Shown here: one piece after another, positions 48,800 to 57,108 of the stretch | How the letters are laid out: the number at the start of each line of letters is the position of its first letter | Position numbering within the stretch: position 1 is the first letter of the stretch | Assembly (NCBI RefSeq): GCF_036555685.1 | Contig: NZ_DATBKY010000315.1 | Span: 18,148-82,147, forward strand | From: Actinophytocola sp036555685 | Lineage (GTDB): Bacteria; Actinomycetota; Actinomycetes; Mycobacteriales; Pseudonocardiaceae | Direction of reading: 5' to 3' | DNA: 64,000 bases | Translations under genes and position numbers: made by a program | The notes under the pieces: generated by a model | The model's input: only the letters and a program-made list of their open reading frames with translations | What the model was told of the DNA's origin: nothing | Databases searched by the model: none

Positions 48800-50038
48800 G
48801 TGAACACCGTGACCAGGTCGAATACCGACACCCAGACCGGGGCCGGCGCTGCCAGGGGGAGCGCCGGCCCCGCCGCGGAGCGCTGGGCCGGCATGCGTGC
48901 CGAGATGAAGCGCGACGGGTGGTCGTGGCCCGAGGACAACCTCGAGCCGAGCACCCGCGCCGGCCGCTTCGTCGGCACGGTCGTCCCCGCGCTGTTCCTG
49001 ATCTACCTGACCGAGCCGGTCCGGCAGGTCTTCGGCGAGCCGCATCCGGTCGCGATCCGCGTCCTCGTGCCCGCGGTCGTCGTGGTCTACGCGGTGACCT
49101 ACATGTACGCGATGCTGGCCGAGCGCAAGACGTCGCATCTCGTGCGTGCGGTGACGTTCAGCGTGATGACCGTGTGCGGCCTGACCATCGCGGCGATCCT
49201 CGGGCCGGACGACCTGGTCTACATGACGTACGCCATCTCGATGGCCCTCGTGCAGCTTCCTCCTCTCGTGGGGTTGATCTTCGGGGTCGTAGTGACCGCC
49301 GCGCTGCTGATCGGCACGACGATCTCCGACGGCACGCCCAACCTCGGCTCCGCGTCGGTGCTGATCGTGCTGACGGTGGCGCTGTTCGGCATCCGCCAGG
49401 TGATCAGGTCAAACGCCGAGCTACGCGCGGCCCGGGACGAGATCGCCACCCTGGCCGTCGCCGAGGAGCGTGCCCGCCTCGCACGCGACCTGCACGACGT
49501 GCTCGGCCACAGCCTCACCACGATCACGGTCAAAGCCGGCCTCGCGCGACGGCTCCTGGAGAGCTCGGGTTCGGTCACGCCCGCGGTGGCCGAGCTGCGC
49601 GACGTCGAGCACCTGTCCCGGACCGCGCTCGCCGAGGTGCGGGCGACCGTGTCCGGCTACCGGAAGGCGTCCCTGCCGGCCGAGCTGGTCGGCGCACGGG
49701 CGGCCCTGGCCGCGGCGGAGATCGAGGCGGACCTGCCGCACGCGGTGGACAACGTGCCGGCGCAGTTGCAGGAGCCGTTCGCATACGTCCTCCGGGAAGG
49801 GGTCACCAACGTGATCAGGCACTCGGGCGCGCGGAGCTGCTCGGTCCGCCTGGGCGACTCGTGGATCGAGATCCGCGACGACGGTGCCGCCGCGGGTTCC
49901 CCCGGCGTCGGCCACGGTCTTGCCGGCCTGACCGAGCGGCTGGAACAGGTGGGTGGATCTCTCGAGGCCGGGCCGTGTCCGGAGGGCGGATTCCGGTTGC
50001 GCGCAACGGTTCCCGCGCAGGTGGCGGTGCGCCGGTGA
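48800..50038 (+). CDS. NarL/DesK-type sensor histidine kinase
   Basis: A 412-residue membrane histidine kinase. The N-terminus is cytoplasmic, then about five hydrophobic helices (VVPALFLIYLTEPVRQVFG, VLVPAVVVVYAVTYMYAML, VTFSVMTVCGLTIAAIL, LVGLIFGVVVTAALLIG, SASVLIVLTVALFGI). A HisKA_3 domain follows with the phospho-acceptor His232 in RLARDLHDVLGHSLTTIT, then the ATPase domain (LREGVTNVIRHSGA, IEIRDDGAAAGSPGVGHGLA). GTG at 48800 is used; 48809 is an alternative. It is coupled to its response regulator by GTGA. Stimulus unknown; DesK-like kinases often sense membrane state. Confidence 0.92.
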   Translation: MNTVTRSNTDTQTGAGAARGSAGPAAERWAGMRAEMKRDGWSWPEDNLEPSTRAGRFVGTVVPALFLIYLTEPVRQVFGEPHPVAIRVLVPAVVVVYAVTYMYAMLAERKTSHLVRAVTFSVMTVCGLTIAAILGPDDLVYMTYAISMALVQLPPLVGLIFGVVVTAALLIGTTISDGTPNLGSASVLIVLTVALFGIRQVIRSNAELRAARDEIATLAVAEERARLARDLHDVLGHSLTTITVKAGLARRLLESSGSVTPAVAELRDVEHLSRTALAEVRATVSGYRKASLPAELVGARAALAAAEIEADLPHAVDNVPAQLQEPFAYVLREGVTNVIRHSGARSCSVRLGDSWIEIRDDGAAAGSPGVGHGLAGLTERLEQVGGSLEAGPCPEGGFRLRATVPAQVAVRR

Positions 50039-50640
50039 TCCGGGTTCTGCTCGCCGACGACCAGGCGCTCGTGCGGGGCGCGCTGGCCGCGATGCTCGGC
50101 CTGGAGGCGGACATCGAGGTCGTGGCCCAGGTGAGCTCCGGCGACGAGGTCCTGCCCGCCGCCCGCGAGTCCAAACCGGACGTTGCGCTGCTGGACGTCC
50201 AGATGCCCGGCAAGGACGGGATCACGGCGGCCTTCGAGCTGCATCGGGAGTTGCCCCACTGCCGGATCGTCGTGTGCACGACCTTCGGCCGCCCGGGCTA
50301 CCTGTCGCGGGCCATGGCCGCGGGGGTGGTGGGATTCGTCGTGAAGGACGCGCCTCCCGAGCAGCTGGTGGACGCGGTCCGGCGGGTGCACGCCGGGTTG
50401 CGGGTCGTCGACCCCGCACTGGCGGCGGAGTCGTTGGCGACGGGGCAGAGCCCGCTGACGGACCGGGAGCGGGACGTCCTGCGCGTGGCGAGCTCGGGCG
50501 GGACGATCGCGGACGTGGCCCGGAGGTTGTCCCTGTCGCAGGGGACTGTCCGGAACCATCTGTCGTCGGCCATCGGGAAGACGGGGGCGCGGACACGGGC
50601 GGAGGCGGCTCGGGTGGCTGAGGAACGGGGCTGGCTGTAG
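50035..50640 (+). CDS. LuxR/NarL-family response regulator
   Basis: A 201-residue response regulator with a receiver domain (VLLADDQALVRGALAAMLGL, phospho-Asp54 in VALLDVQMPGKDG, Thr in CTTFGRPGY, Lys in VVKDAPPEQL). The C-terminal LuxR-type HTH reads LTDRERDVLRVASSGGTIAD, then VARRLSLSQGTVRNHLSSAI. The GTG overlaps the kinase stop. The most likely target is the promoter of this four-gene operon upstream of 47100, where tgacg/gtgacgg half-sites are seen (weak). Confidence 0.93.
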   Translation: MIRVLLADDQALVRGALAAMLGLEADIEVVAQVSSGDEVLPAARESKPDVALLDVQMPGKDGITAAFELHRELPHCRIVVCTTFGRPGYLSRAMAAGVVGFVVKDAPPEQLVDAVRRVHAGLRVVDPALAAESLATGQSPLTDRERDVLRVASSGGTIADVARRLSLSQGTVRNHLSSAIGKTGARTRAEAARVAEERGWL

Positions 50641-50732
50641 GTCGGTCATCGGCTTCGGTCTCGTCTGTGGGCTTTGCTGGGGATCGGACGCTTGTGCTGG
50701 CCGGCGGCGCGTCGCGCGGGCTTGTGGGGGCG

Positions 50733-51683
50733 CTATGCGGCTTCCACCGGTGGGCGGGGGCGTGCCGCCGCCTGGGTGTGGGCGGCTCGGAGTAGGTCCG
50801 CCACTTCCACCGGGTTGTCCCGTAGTTGGGAGGGCGGGGTGTGGACCACGACGATGCCCGCGGCGGTCAGCTGCGTGGTTCGGCGTAGGGCGGCCGCGTA
50901 GTCGGACGGGCTCAGGTCGAACGCGTACGAGTCCACCTCCCACGCCAGGCCGATGTCGTTCCACCAGGCGTCCGGGGTGGCCAGGTGCGCACCCGTCTCG
51001 CTGGTGATCGGGACTCGCCAGCGTGGGGGTGGGAGGCCCGCGCGATGGACCAGTCGTTTGGCCCAGCCCTGGCCCAGCGACCGCACGCCGTCGTCCAGTT
51101 CGGCGAGGATTCGCCGGGGGAGGGCGGTGCCTCGCGAGGTCGCGCGCGACAGCTCCTCGCGGAGGGTGGACGGGCTGATCCGGGCCTCGCGGACCACCGA
51201 GTTCAGCAGGGCCCGCACGTGTTCGGCCGACGTGGCCCTGCGGCACGTGTCGATGGTCGCTCTCGGGAGCGGAGCGACGGGGAAACCGGCACGCAGCTGC
51301 GCAACCGGCATGGTGCTGGTTCGGTCGAAGAAGACGCCGTCGACCAACCGGGAGTGGCGGCGGGGCGAGACGAGCACGTGTACCGGCCCTGCCAAGCGGG
51401 CGCCCGACATGCCGTGGAGGGCGAGTGCGTCGACACCGGTCACGACCGCCGAAGGGCCGGCGACCGTCAGTGCCGCCTGGATGCGTTGCGCACGGCTCGG
51501 CGGCGAGTCACCGAGCAGCACGATGCCGGACTGAAGCCGCCGCCACGGGCCACCGTCGCGACATCGTTCCTCGATCGTGTGGCCGGAGAGACCCAACGTG
51601 ATCAGGTCCGCGGCCGTGGCCACGTTGTGGCTGAACATGGCCGGTATGGCATCGAGGTCGAGGAGTGCGCGGTTCGCGGTCAT
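50733..51683 (-). CDS. AbiEi-like / PDDEXK (DUF559) domain protein
   Basis: A 316-residue protein of a type common in actinomycetes. The N-terminal winged-helix resembles AbiEi antitoxins (FSHNVATAADLITLGLSGHT, WRRLQSGIVLLGDSPPSRAQ, VVTGVDALALHGM). The C-terminal Vsr/DUF559-like fold reads ATPDAWWNDIGLAWEVDSYA, then FDLSPSDYAAALRRTTQLTA. The PDDEXK Asp and Glu can be placed (PDA, WEVD), but the usual Lys is absent, so nuclease activity is doubtful. No AbiEii toxin gene is adjacent. It diverges from the SanA-like gene across 141 bases. ATG at 51683. Role unknown. Confidence 0.75.
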   Translation of the reverse strand: MTANRALLDLDAIPAMFSHNVATAADLITLGLSGHTIEERCRDGGPWRRLQSGIVLLGDSPPSRAQRIQAALTVAGPSAVVTGVDALALHGMSGARLAGPVHVLVSPRRHSRLVDGVFFDRTSTMPVAQLRAGFPVAPLPRATIDTCRRATSAEHVRALLNSVVREARISPSTLREELSRATSRGTALPRRILAELDDGVRSLGQGWAKRLVHRAGLPPPRWRVPITSETGAHLATPDAWWNDIGLAWEVDSYAFDLSPSDYAAALRRTTQLTAAGIVVVHTPPSQLRDNPVEVADLLRAAHTQAAARPRPPVEAA

Positions 51684-51824
51684 GCGTCCAGGAAAGCCGA
51701 ACGAGGCAACGTTCGCGGGCCTCGATGCGTCGTCTGTGGATAGATCGGTGGGTTGTGGACAACTGGGCCGTGCGGAGGGGGAGGTGCCGGTGATCGCGCA
51801 TCCGGTTCTGGAAGGATCGGTCGA

Positions 51825-52490
51825 GTGACATCTGCCCAGCCGAACGCACGGCCGGTCCGCCGGTTCGTGCGTCGACTGCTGGTCGGCGTGCTGCTCGTCG
51901 GCGCACTGGTCGTCGGCGGCACCGGCTTCCGGGTGTGGCAGGTGGCCCGCGACGACGACCGCACCCCGGCCGACGTCGTCCTCGTCCTCGGCGCCGCACA
52001 ATACGGCGGCACCCCGTCCAGGATCCTCGAGGCCCGCCTCAAGCACGCCAAGAACCTCTACACCGAGGGCGTCGCGAAGCACATCCTCACCACCGGCGGC
52101 AGCAAGCCCGGCGACGAGTACACCGAGGCGGAGGCGAGCGCGCTCTGGCTCGAGAAGAACGGCGTGCCGAAGGACGACGTCATCGACGTCCCCGAAGGCA
52201 GCGACACGCTCGGCAGCCTCCGCGCCGCCGCCCAGACCGCGGCCGACCACGGCTGGCATACCGCGGTCATCGTGAGCGACCCGTGGCACTCGCTGCGCGC
52301 CCGCACCATGGCCGGCGATGTCGGGCTCGACGCCTGGACCTCGCCCACCCACACCGGCCCGATCGTGCAGACCCGCCAGACGCAGATCCGCTACATCCTC
52401 TACGAAACCGCCGCGCTGCTGTACTACCGCACGACCAGGGCGTCCACCGAGGGGATCGGCATCACGGAGGATGTCGCCGCGGACAAGTAA
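51825..52490 (+). CDS. SanA/YdcF-like DUF218 membrane-anchored protein
   Basis: A 221-residue protein. One N-terminal transmembrane helix (RLLVGVLLVGALVVGGTGF) precedes a DUF218 domain (DVVLVLGAAQYGGTPSRILE, ILTTGGSKPGDEYTEAEASA, VIVSDPWHSLRARTMA). DUF218 proteins such as SanA and ElyC are linked to envelope integrity and late cell-wall precursor steps. GTG at 51825 with GGAAGGA about 9 bases upstream. dgt begins 9 bases after its stop. Confidence 0.87.
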   Translation: MTSAQPNARPVRRFVRRLLVGVLLVGALVVGGTGFRVWQVARDDDRTPADVVLVLGAAQYGGTPSRILEARLKHAKNLYTEGVAKHILTTGGSKPGDEYTEAEASALWLEKNGVPKDDVIDVPEGSDTLGSLRAAAQTAADHGWHTAVIVSDPWHSLRARTMAGDVGLDAWTSPTHTGPIVQTRQTQIRYILYETAALLYYRTTRASTEGIGITEDVAADK

Positions 52491-52499
52491 CCTCCGCAC

Positions 52500-53780
52500 A
52501 TGACCCCCGGCTACACCGAGTACGACGCGGCTCGCCAGTACCCCGAGCAGGCGAAGAGCTCGGTGCTGCCCGGCTCGTGGCCCACCCGCCGCAGCCCCTT
52601 CGACCGCGACCGCGCCCGCGTGCTCCACTCGGCCGCCCTGCGCCGGCTCGCCGGCAAGACGCAGGTCGTCGGGCCGGGCGAGGGCTCGGAGGTCAGCGGC
52701 GTGCCGCGCACCCGGCTGACCCACTCGCTCGAGGTCGCGCAGATCGGCCGCGGCATCGCCGGCGAGCTGGGCTGCGACCCCGACATCGTCGACACCGCCG
52801 GGCTCGCCCACGACATCGGCCATCCGCCGTACGGGCACAACGGCGAGCGCGCGCTCGACGAGGTGGCCCAGGCGTGCGGCGGGTTCGAGGGCAACGCCCA
52901 GACGCTGCGCATCCTCACCCGGCTCGAGCCGAAGGTGCTGGGAGAGCGCGAGCACGGCCTCAACCTGACCCGCGCGACGCTCGACGCGGCGACCAAGTAC
53001 CCGTGGCCGCGCACCGCCGGCACCCGCAAGTTCGGTGTCTACGACGACGACCGCGAGGTGTTCGACTGGATCCGCGAGAGCGCGCCGGACCGCCGCCGCT
53101 GCCTCGAGGCCCAGGTCATGGACTGGGCCGACGACGTCGCCTACTCCGTGCACGACGTGGAGGACGGCGTCCGCGCGGGCCGCATCTCCCTGCCCGCGCT
53201 GACGGGCCGCGTCGAGCGGACCGTCGTGGCCGAGCTCGCCGCCAAGCACTTCAGCGCCGAGCCGGTCTCCGGCCTCGAGGACGCGGCGACCGAACTCCTG
53301 CGGCTGCCCGTCGTCGCCGCGCTCACGAGCCACGAGTACGACGGCACCCTCGCTGCCCAGGTCGCCCTCAAGCGGCTGACCAGCGAGCTCGTCGGCCGGT
53401 TCGTCTCCGCCGCGGTCGCCGCCACCCGGCAGGAGCATGGCGACGGCGTCCTCACCAGGTACGCCGCCGACCTGGTGGTCCCCGCCCGCGTCGCCTGCGA
53501 GGTCGCCCTGCTCAAGGCCGTCGCCCTGCGCTACGTGATGAGCGACCCCGGCCGCCTCGCCGTCCAGGCCACCCAGCGGCAGCGGCTCGCCGAGCTCGTC
53601 GCCGCGCTCACCGCACGGGGTGCGGACGCGCTGGAACCGGCCTTCGTCCCCGCCTGGCACGCGGCCGCCGACGACTGCGCCCGGCTGCGGATCGTCGTGG
53701 ACCAGGTCGCCGCGCTCACCGACGCCCAGGCCGGCGGCTGGCACAAGGCGTTCGTGCAAGCCGGAGGCATGTCGGTGTGA
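52500..53780 (+). CDS. dgt: deoxyguanosinetriphosphate triphosphohydrolase-like protein
   Basis: An HD-domain dNTP triphosphohydrolase of 426 residues that cleaves dNTPs to nucleoside and triphosphate. HD metal residues are visible in TRLTHSLEVAQIGRGIAG and TAGLAHDIGHPPYGHNGERA, and the later Asp in MDWADDVAYSVHDVEDGV. The N-terminal RSPFDRDRARVLHSAALRRL is the family signature. The ATG lacks a clear ribosome site. It is part of the conserved dgt-dnaG neighbourhood, although in this genome the serpin/P450/CMD/sigma block lies between them. Confidence 0.95.
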   Translation: MTPGYTEYDAARQYPEQAKSSVLPGSWPTRRSPFDRDRARVLHSAALRRLAGKTQVVGPGEGSEVSGVPRTRLTHSLEVAQIGRGIAGELGCDPDIVDTAGLAHDIGHPPYGHNGERALDEVAQACGGFEGNAQTLRILTRLEPKVLGEREHGLNLTRATLDAATKYPWPRTAGTRKFGVYDDDREVFDWIRESAPDRRRCLEAQVMDWADDVAYSVHDVEDGVRAGRISLPALTGRVERTVVAELAAKHFSAEPVSGLEDAATELLRLPVVAALTSHEYDGTLAAQVALKRLTSELVGRFVSAAVAATRQEHGDGVLTRYAADLVVPARVACEVALLKAVALRYVMSDPGRLAVQATQRQRLAELVAALTARGADALEPAFVPAWHAAADDCARLRIVVDQVAALTDAQAGGWHKAFVQAGGMSV

Positions 53781-53798
53781 CGTGGCACACTCGATGGC

Positions 53799-54107
53799 AT
53801 GGATGAGTTGTTCAACCGGCCGCCCGGCGGTACCGGCCGCCGCGGCGTCTACCGCCGCGAACCGCGCGAGTCGGTCCCGGCCGACGGCGGCTACGGCGGC
53901 TACGGCGACGGTGACGACTACTACGGTGACGGCTATTACGGCGACGGCTACTACGGCTACTACGGCTACCCGGACGACGGCGACGACGGCTCGGCGGGCG
54001 TCCGCGAACCGCGCCATCCGAAACCGCTCGGCCCGATGTCCGACGCGGGGGCCTTACCCGAACCCGAGCCCCCGGTCATGATCGCGATGCCCGACCCACG
54101 CCGGTAG
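53799..54107 (+). CDS. Gly/Tyr/Asp-rich low-complexity protein
   Basis: A 102-residue protein whose middle (about 31-62) is a Tyr/Gly/Asp-rich low-complexity tract (GGYGGYGDGDDYYGDGYYGD, then GYYGYYGYPDDGDDG), with Arg- and Pro-rich ends. There is no signal peptide, membrane helix or known domain. It lies between dgt (18 bases) and the serpin gene (12 bases) on the same strand, so it is probably co-transcribed with them. The ATG start is uncontested. YG-rich tracts favour disorder or weak self-association. No function is assigned. Confidence 0.68.
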   Translation: MDELFNRPPGGTGRRGVYRREPRESVPADGGYGGYGDGDDYYGDGYYGDGYYGYYGYPDDGDDGSAGVREPRHPKPLGPMSDAGALPEPEPPVMIAMPDPRR

Positions 54108-54119
54108 TGAGGAGATTTC

Positions 54120-55226
54120 GTGACGGATCGCGCGCACCTCGCGTACACGCTTGCCCTGCACAAGGCGGTCGCGCCCGATCCAGCGAGAAACGTGTGCTGG
54201 TCGCCGTTCTCGGTGGCGAGCGCGCTCGGCCTGGTCGCCCGCGGCGCGGCCGGCATGACCCGCGACGAGCTCGCCGTGCTGCTGCTCGGCGACAAGGCCA
54301 GTGACCTCACGCAGCTCGGCGAGCTGCTGACCCACGCGGGTGTCCTGGAACCGCCGCGCGGCAAGGAGGACGAGCCGGTCATCGCCGTGTCGAACACACT
54401 CTGGGTCGACGAGTCGGTCGAGATCCTCGTGCCGTTCGTCGAGGAGCTGGGCCGGTGGTCGAGCGGCAAGGTCCGCGAGGCGCCGTTCCGGACCGCGCCC
54501 GGCGAGGCCCGCGACCGGATCAACGTCGACGTCGCGAAGACGACGCGGGACCTCATCCCCGAGCTCATCCCCGCGGACGCGATCACGACGGACACCCGCT
54601 CCGCGCTGGTCAACGCTCTCTACCTCAAGTGCGCCTGGCGGTTCCCGTTCACCGAGGGGACCACCCGCCCGCAGCCGTTCCACGCGCCGCGCGGCTCCGT
54701 GGACGTGCCCACGATGTCCCAGTCCGAGCGCCTCGGCTACGCGGCGCGCGACGGCTGGCAGGTCGTGACCATGCCCGCGATCGGCGGCGTCCAGGCCGTC
54801 GTGCTGCTGCCCGACGGTGACCTCGCCGAGGCCGAGCCCGCGCTCGACCCGGAGACGTTCGCCGGCCTGCTCGACGCGCCGAAGCCGACCCAGGTCGACC
54901 TGGCGCTGCCGAAGTTCAAGATCTCGACGCAGACCGAGCTCACCCCGCCGCTGAACAAGCTCGGCGTGCGCACCGTGTTCGGCAACGACGCCGACCTCTC
55001 CGGCATCAGCTCGACCAAACTCGCGATCGAGGCCGTGCTGCACGAGTCCGTGCTGGAGATCGACGAGAAGGGCCTCGAAGGTGCCGCCGCGACCGCGGTC
55101 ATGATGCGGCTGACCTCGCTGCCGACCCAGTCCGTCGAGGTTCGCGTCGACCGGCCGTTCCTGCTGCTGGTCCGCCATGTGAAGACCGGCGTCGTCTACT
55201 TCGTCACCCGCGTCACCAGCCCGTGA
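54120..55226 (+). CDS. bacterial serpin (serine protease inhibitor family)
   Basis: A 368-residue serpin fold without signal peptide, hence probably cytoplasmic. Recognisable regions are NVCWSPFSVASALGLVARGA (helix B), VSNTLWVDES, LVNALYLKCAWRFPFTEGTT (shutter), ALPKFKISTQTEL, and the hinge IDEKGLEGAAATAVMM, then the exposed loop RLTSLPTQSVE and the closing VDRPFLLLVRHVKTGVVYFV. The Ala-rich hinge suggests an inhibitory serpin, although P14 is Leu where small or beta-branched residues are usual. By spacing, P1-P1' would be near Thr-Ser. GTG start with GGAGA upstream. The stop overlaps the P450 GTG. Target protease unknown; serpins are rare in actinomycetes. Confidence 0.92.
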   Translation: MTDRAHLAYTLALHKAVAPDPARNVCWSPFSVASALGLVARGAAGMTRDELAVLLLGDKASDLTQLGELLTHAGVLEPPRGKEDEPVIAVSNTLWVDESVEILVPFVEELGRWSSGKVREAPFRTAPGEARDRINVDVAKTTRDLIPELIPADAITTDTRSALVNALYLKCAWRFPFTEGTTRPQPFHAPRGSVDVPTMSQSERLGYAARDGWQVVTMPAIGGVQAVVLLPDGDLAEAEPALDPETFAGLLDAPKPTQVDLALPKFKISTQTELTPPLNKLGVRTVFGNDADLSGISSTKLAIEAVLHESVLEIDEKGLEGAAATAVMMRLTSLPTQSVEVRVDRPFLLLVRHVKTGVVYFVTRVTSP

Positions 55227-56452
55227 CCGACGCGATCGCCTATCCGCCGGGAGAGTTCCTCAGGTTCCTGCACCGCCGGCGCGGCCCGGTCGTCCGTTTC
55301 GGCGCCGGCCGGCACCGGTACGCCTACCTGTTCGGGCCGGAGGCGAACCGCTTCGTGTTCGCCAACGACGAGCTGTTCACGATGCGCGAGGCGTTCGAGG
55401 GGCTCGTGCCGGTCGACGGCGAGACCTCGCTGATCGTCTCCGACGGCGCCGAGCACAAGCACAGGCGGCGGCTCGTCCAGCCCGCCATGCACCACCGGCA
55501 GGTCGCTCGCTACCGGGCGATCATGACCGAGGGCGCGGACGAGGTCATCGACCGCTGGCGCCCGGGCGAGGTCGTCGACGCCTACCAGGCCTTCCGCGGC
55601 GCGATCCGGCGCGGCACGCTGCGGTCGCTGTTCGGCCCGCGGCTCGCCGAGGACGCGGACTTCCTCGGCGAGCACCTGCAGGCACTGCTCGACCTCGTCG
55701 ACCGGCAGCCGGACGTGATCCGCCTGCACCGCGCGCTGCGGACTCCCTTGTGGCAGAAGGCGATGCGGGCCCGCGCAAGGGTGGACGAGCGCATCCACGC
55801 AGAGATCGCCCGGGTGCGTGAGTCGGACGGCGACGGCGTGCTCGCCACGCTCGTCAACGGCCGCGACGAGGACGGCGCGGGCCTGTCGGACGAGGAGATC
55901 CGTGACCAGGCCGTCACGCTGATCGCCGCCGGGTACGAGACGACCAGCGCGGCCATGGCGTGGGCGATCCACCTGCTGGTGAGCCATCCGGAGCTACGGG
56001 AGCGGGCCGCCGCGGACGAGGAGTACCGGCGCGCGTTCGTGTCCGAGACGCTGCGCCTCTACCCGCCGGCCGTCGTATCCGCCCGGCACGTCGCGCGCGG
56101 CTTCGAGTTCGCCGGCCACCCGATCCGCACCGGCACGATCCTGCTGTACAGCCCGTACGTGACCCACCGCAGCGCGGCCGTCTACGCCGACCCGCTGACG
56201 TTCCGGCCGCAGCGCTGGCTGCCCGGCGACCCCGCGTTCCGCAAGGCCGGCCCGCACGAGTTCGTCCCGTTCGGGGGCGGCCCGCACCGCTGCGTCGGCG
56301 CCACGATGGCCACCGCGGAGCTCACGGTCATGCTGGGCCGCCTGCTCGAACGCACCGAGCTCCGTGCGGTCGAGCAGCGGATTCGCCCGACCGGCTTCGC
56401 CGCGATGCGCCCGAAGAACGGCCTGCGGGTGGCGGTGGTCACGAAAGCCTGA
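55223..56452 (+). CDS. cytochrome P450 coupled to the serpin gene
   Basis: A 409-residue P450 with I-helix AGYETTS, K-helix ETLRLYPP, the PERF-like FRPQRWLPG and heme loop FGGGPHRCVG (Cys357). The ETLRLYPP and FxPQRW wording resembles the class that includes CYP102- and CYP4-like fatty-acid hydroxylases more than the CYP107 group at 19.7 kb. The GTG is inside the serpin stop (GTGA), so translation is coupled. An ECF41-type promoter begins 2 bases after its stop. Substrate and redox partners are not evident. Confidence 0.93.
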   Translation: MTDAIAYPPGEFLRFLHRRRGPVVRFGAGRHRYAYLFGPEANRFVFANDELFTMREAFEGLVPVDGETSLIVSDGAEHKHRRRLVQPAMHHRQVARYRAIMTEGADEVIDRWRPGEVVDAYQAFRGAIRRGTLRSLFGPRLAEDADFLGEHLQALLDLVDRQPDVIRLHRALRTPLWQKAMRARARVDERIHAEIARVRESDGDGVLATLVNGRDEDGAGLSDEEIRDQAVTLIAAGYETTSAAMAWAIHLLVSHPELRERAAADEEYRRAFVSETLRLYPPAVVSARHVARGFEFAGHPIRTGTILLYSPYVTHRSAAVYADPLTFRPQRWLPGDPAFRKAGPHEFVPFGGGPHRCVGATMATAELTVMLGRLLERTELRAVEQRIRPTGFAAMRPKNGLRVAVVTKA

Positions 56453-56453
56453 C

Positions 56454-56480
56454 TGTCACGTCCGGCGGGGCTCGCTCGTC
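56454..56480 (+). promoter_or_regulatory. predicted ECF41-dependent promoter
   Basis: TGTCACG, 16 bases, then CGTC fits the ECF41 consensus TGTCACA-N16-CGTC with one mismatch and exact spacing. It lies 29 bases upstream of the CMD-family start, whose converging neighbour encodes an ECF41 sigma factor. The consensus is recalled from published work on ECF41. Confidence 0.75.
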
Positions 56481-56508
56481 CGAGGGGTGACCACCCGAGG
56501 AGGAGATC

Positions 56509-57108
56509 ATGCCCAGGATTCCCGGTATCCCCACGAAGGAAGCCGGTCCGCTGCTGCGTGTCGTCTACTGGTATGCCAAGCGCCGCCTCGGCGCCGTGCC
56601 CGAGCCGTTCACCGTGCTGGCCCGCAACCGCAAGCTCTTCAGGGCCGCCGCACGCCACGAGATGGCCACCGAGAAGGCCAGCAAGCTGCTGCCGAACAAC
56701 GTCCGCGAGCTCGCCGTCTACCGGGTCGCCCAGCAGCTCGGCTGCTCGTGGTGCATCGACTTCGGCACCATGCTGCAGAAGCACGAGGGCCTCGATATCG
56801 AGCGGCTGATGAAGATCGACGACTACGAGACCTCGCCCGCCTACAGCCGCCGGGAGCGGATGGCGATTGCCTACGCCGACGCCATGTCCGCCATCCCGAC
56901 CCGGGCCACCGACGAGCAGGTCGCCGAGCTCGTCGCGGAGTTTGGGCAGGAGGCCGTGCTGGAGCTGACCTACCAGATCGGGCTGGAGAACATGCGTGCC
57001 CGGATGTACAGCGCGCTCGGCCTCCGCGAGCAGGGATTCACCTCCGGCGACGCCTGCCGGATCCCGGTGCCCGCGGACGCCCCCGCGGTCAGAAGCGCAG
57101 GTGAGTGA
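56509..57108 (+). CDS. carboxymuconolactone-decarboxylase/AhpD-family protein
   Basis: A 199-residue CMD-family protein with the AhpD-like redox motif in VAQQLGCSWCIDFGTM (CxxC, then a proton-relay region) and the helix before it (NNVRELAVYRV). Members act as peroxidase-like or decarboxylase-like enzymes. ECF41 sigma factors are typically encoded beside a CMD, oxidoreductase or epimerase gene that they control. Such a sigma gene converges here with a 20-base overlap, and a matching promoter lies upstream. ATG start with GGAGGAG 6 bases upstream. Confidence 0.9.
   Translation: MPRIPGIPTKEAGPLLRVVYWYAKRRLGAVPEPFTVLARNRKLFRAAARHEMATEKASKLLPNNVRELAVYRVAQQLGCSWCIDFGTMLQKHEGLDIERLMKIDDYETSPAYSRRERMAIAYADAMSAIPTRATDEQVAELVAEFGQEAVLELTYQIGLENMRARMYSALGLREQGFTSGDACRIPVPADAPAVRSAGE

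Noticed and set aside
53799..54107. YG-rich frame as a random low-complexity open frame
   Set aside because: Rejected as noise only in part: it is co-directional, tightly spaced, with a proper ATG, so it is kept as a probable gene without function.
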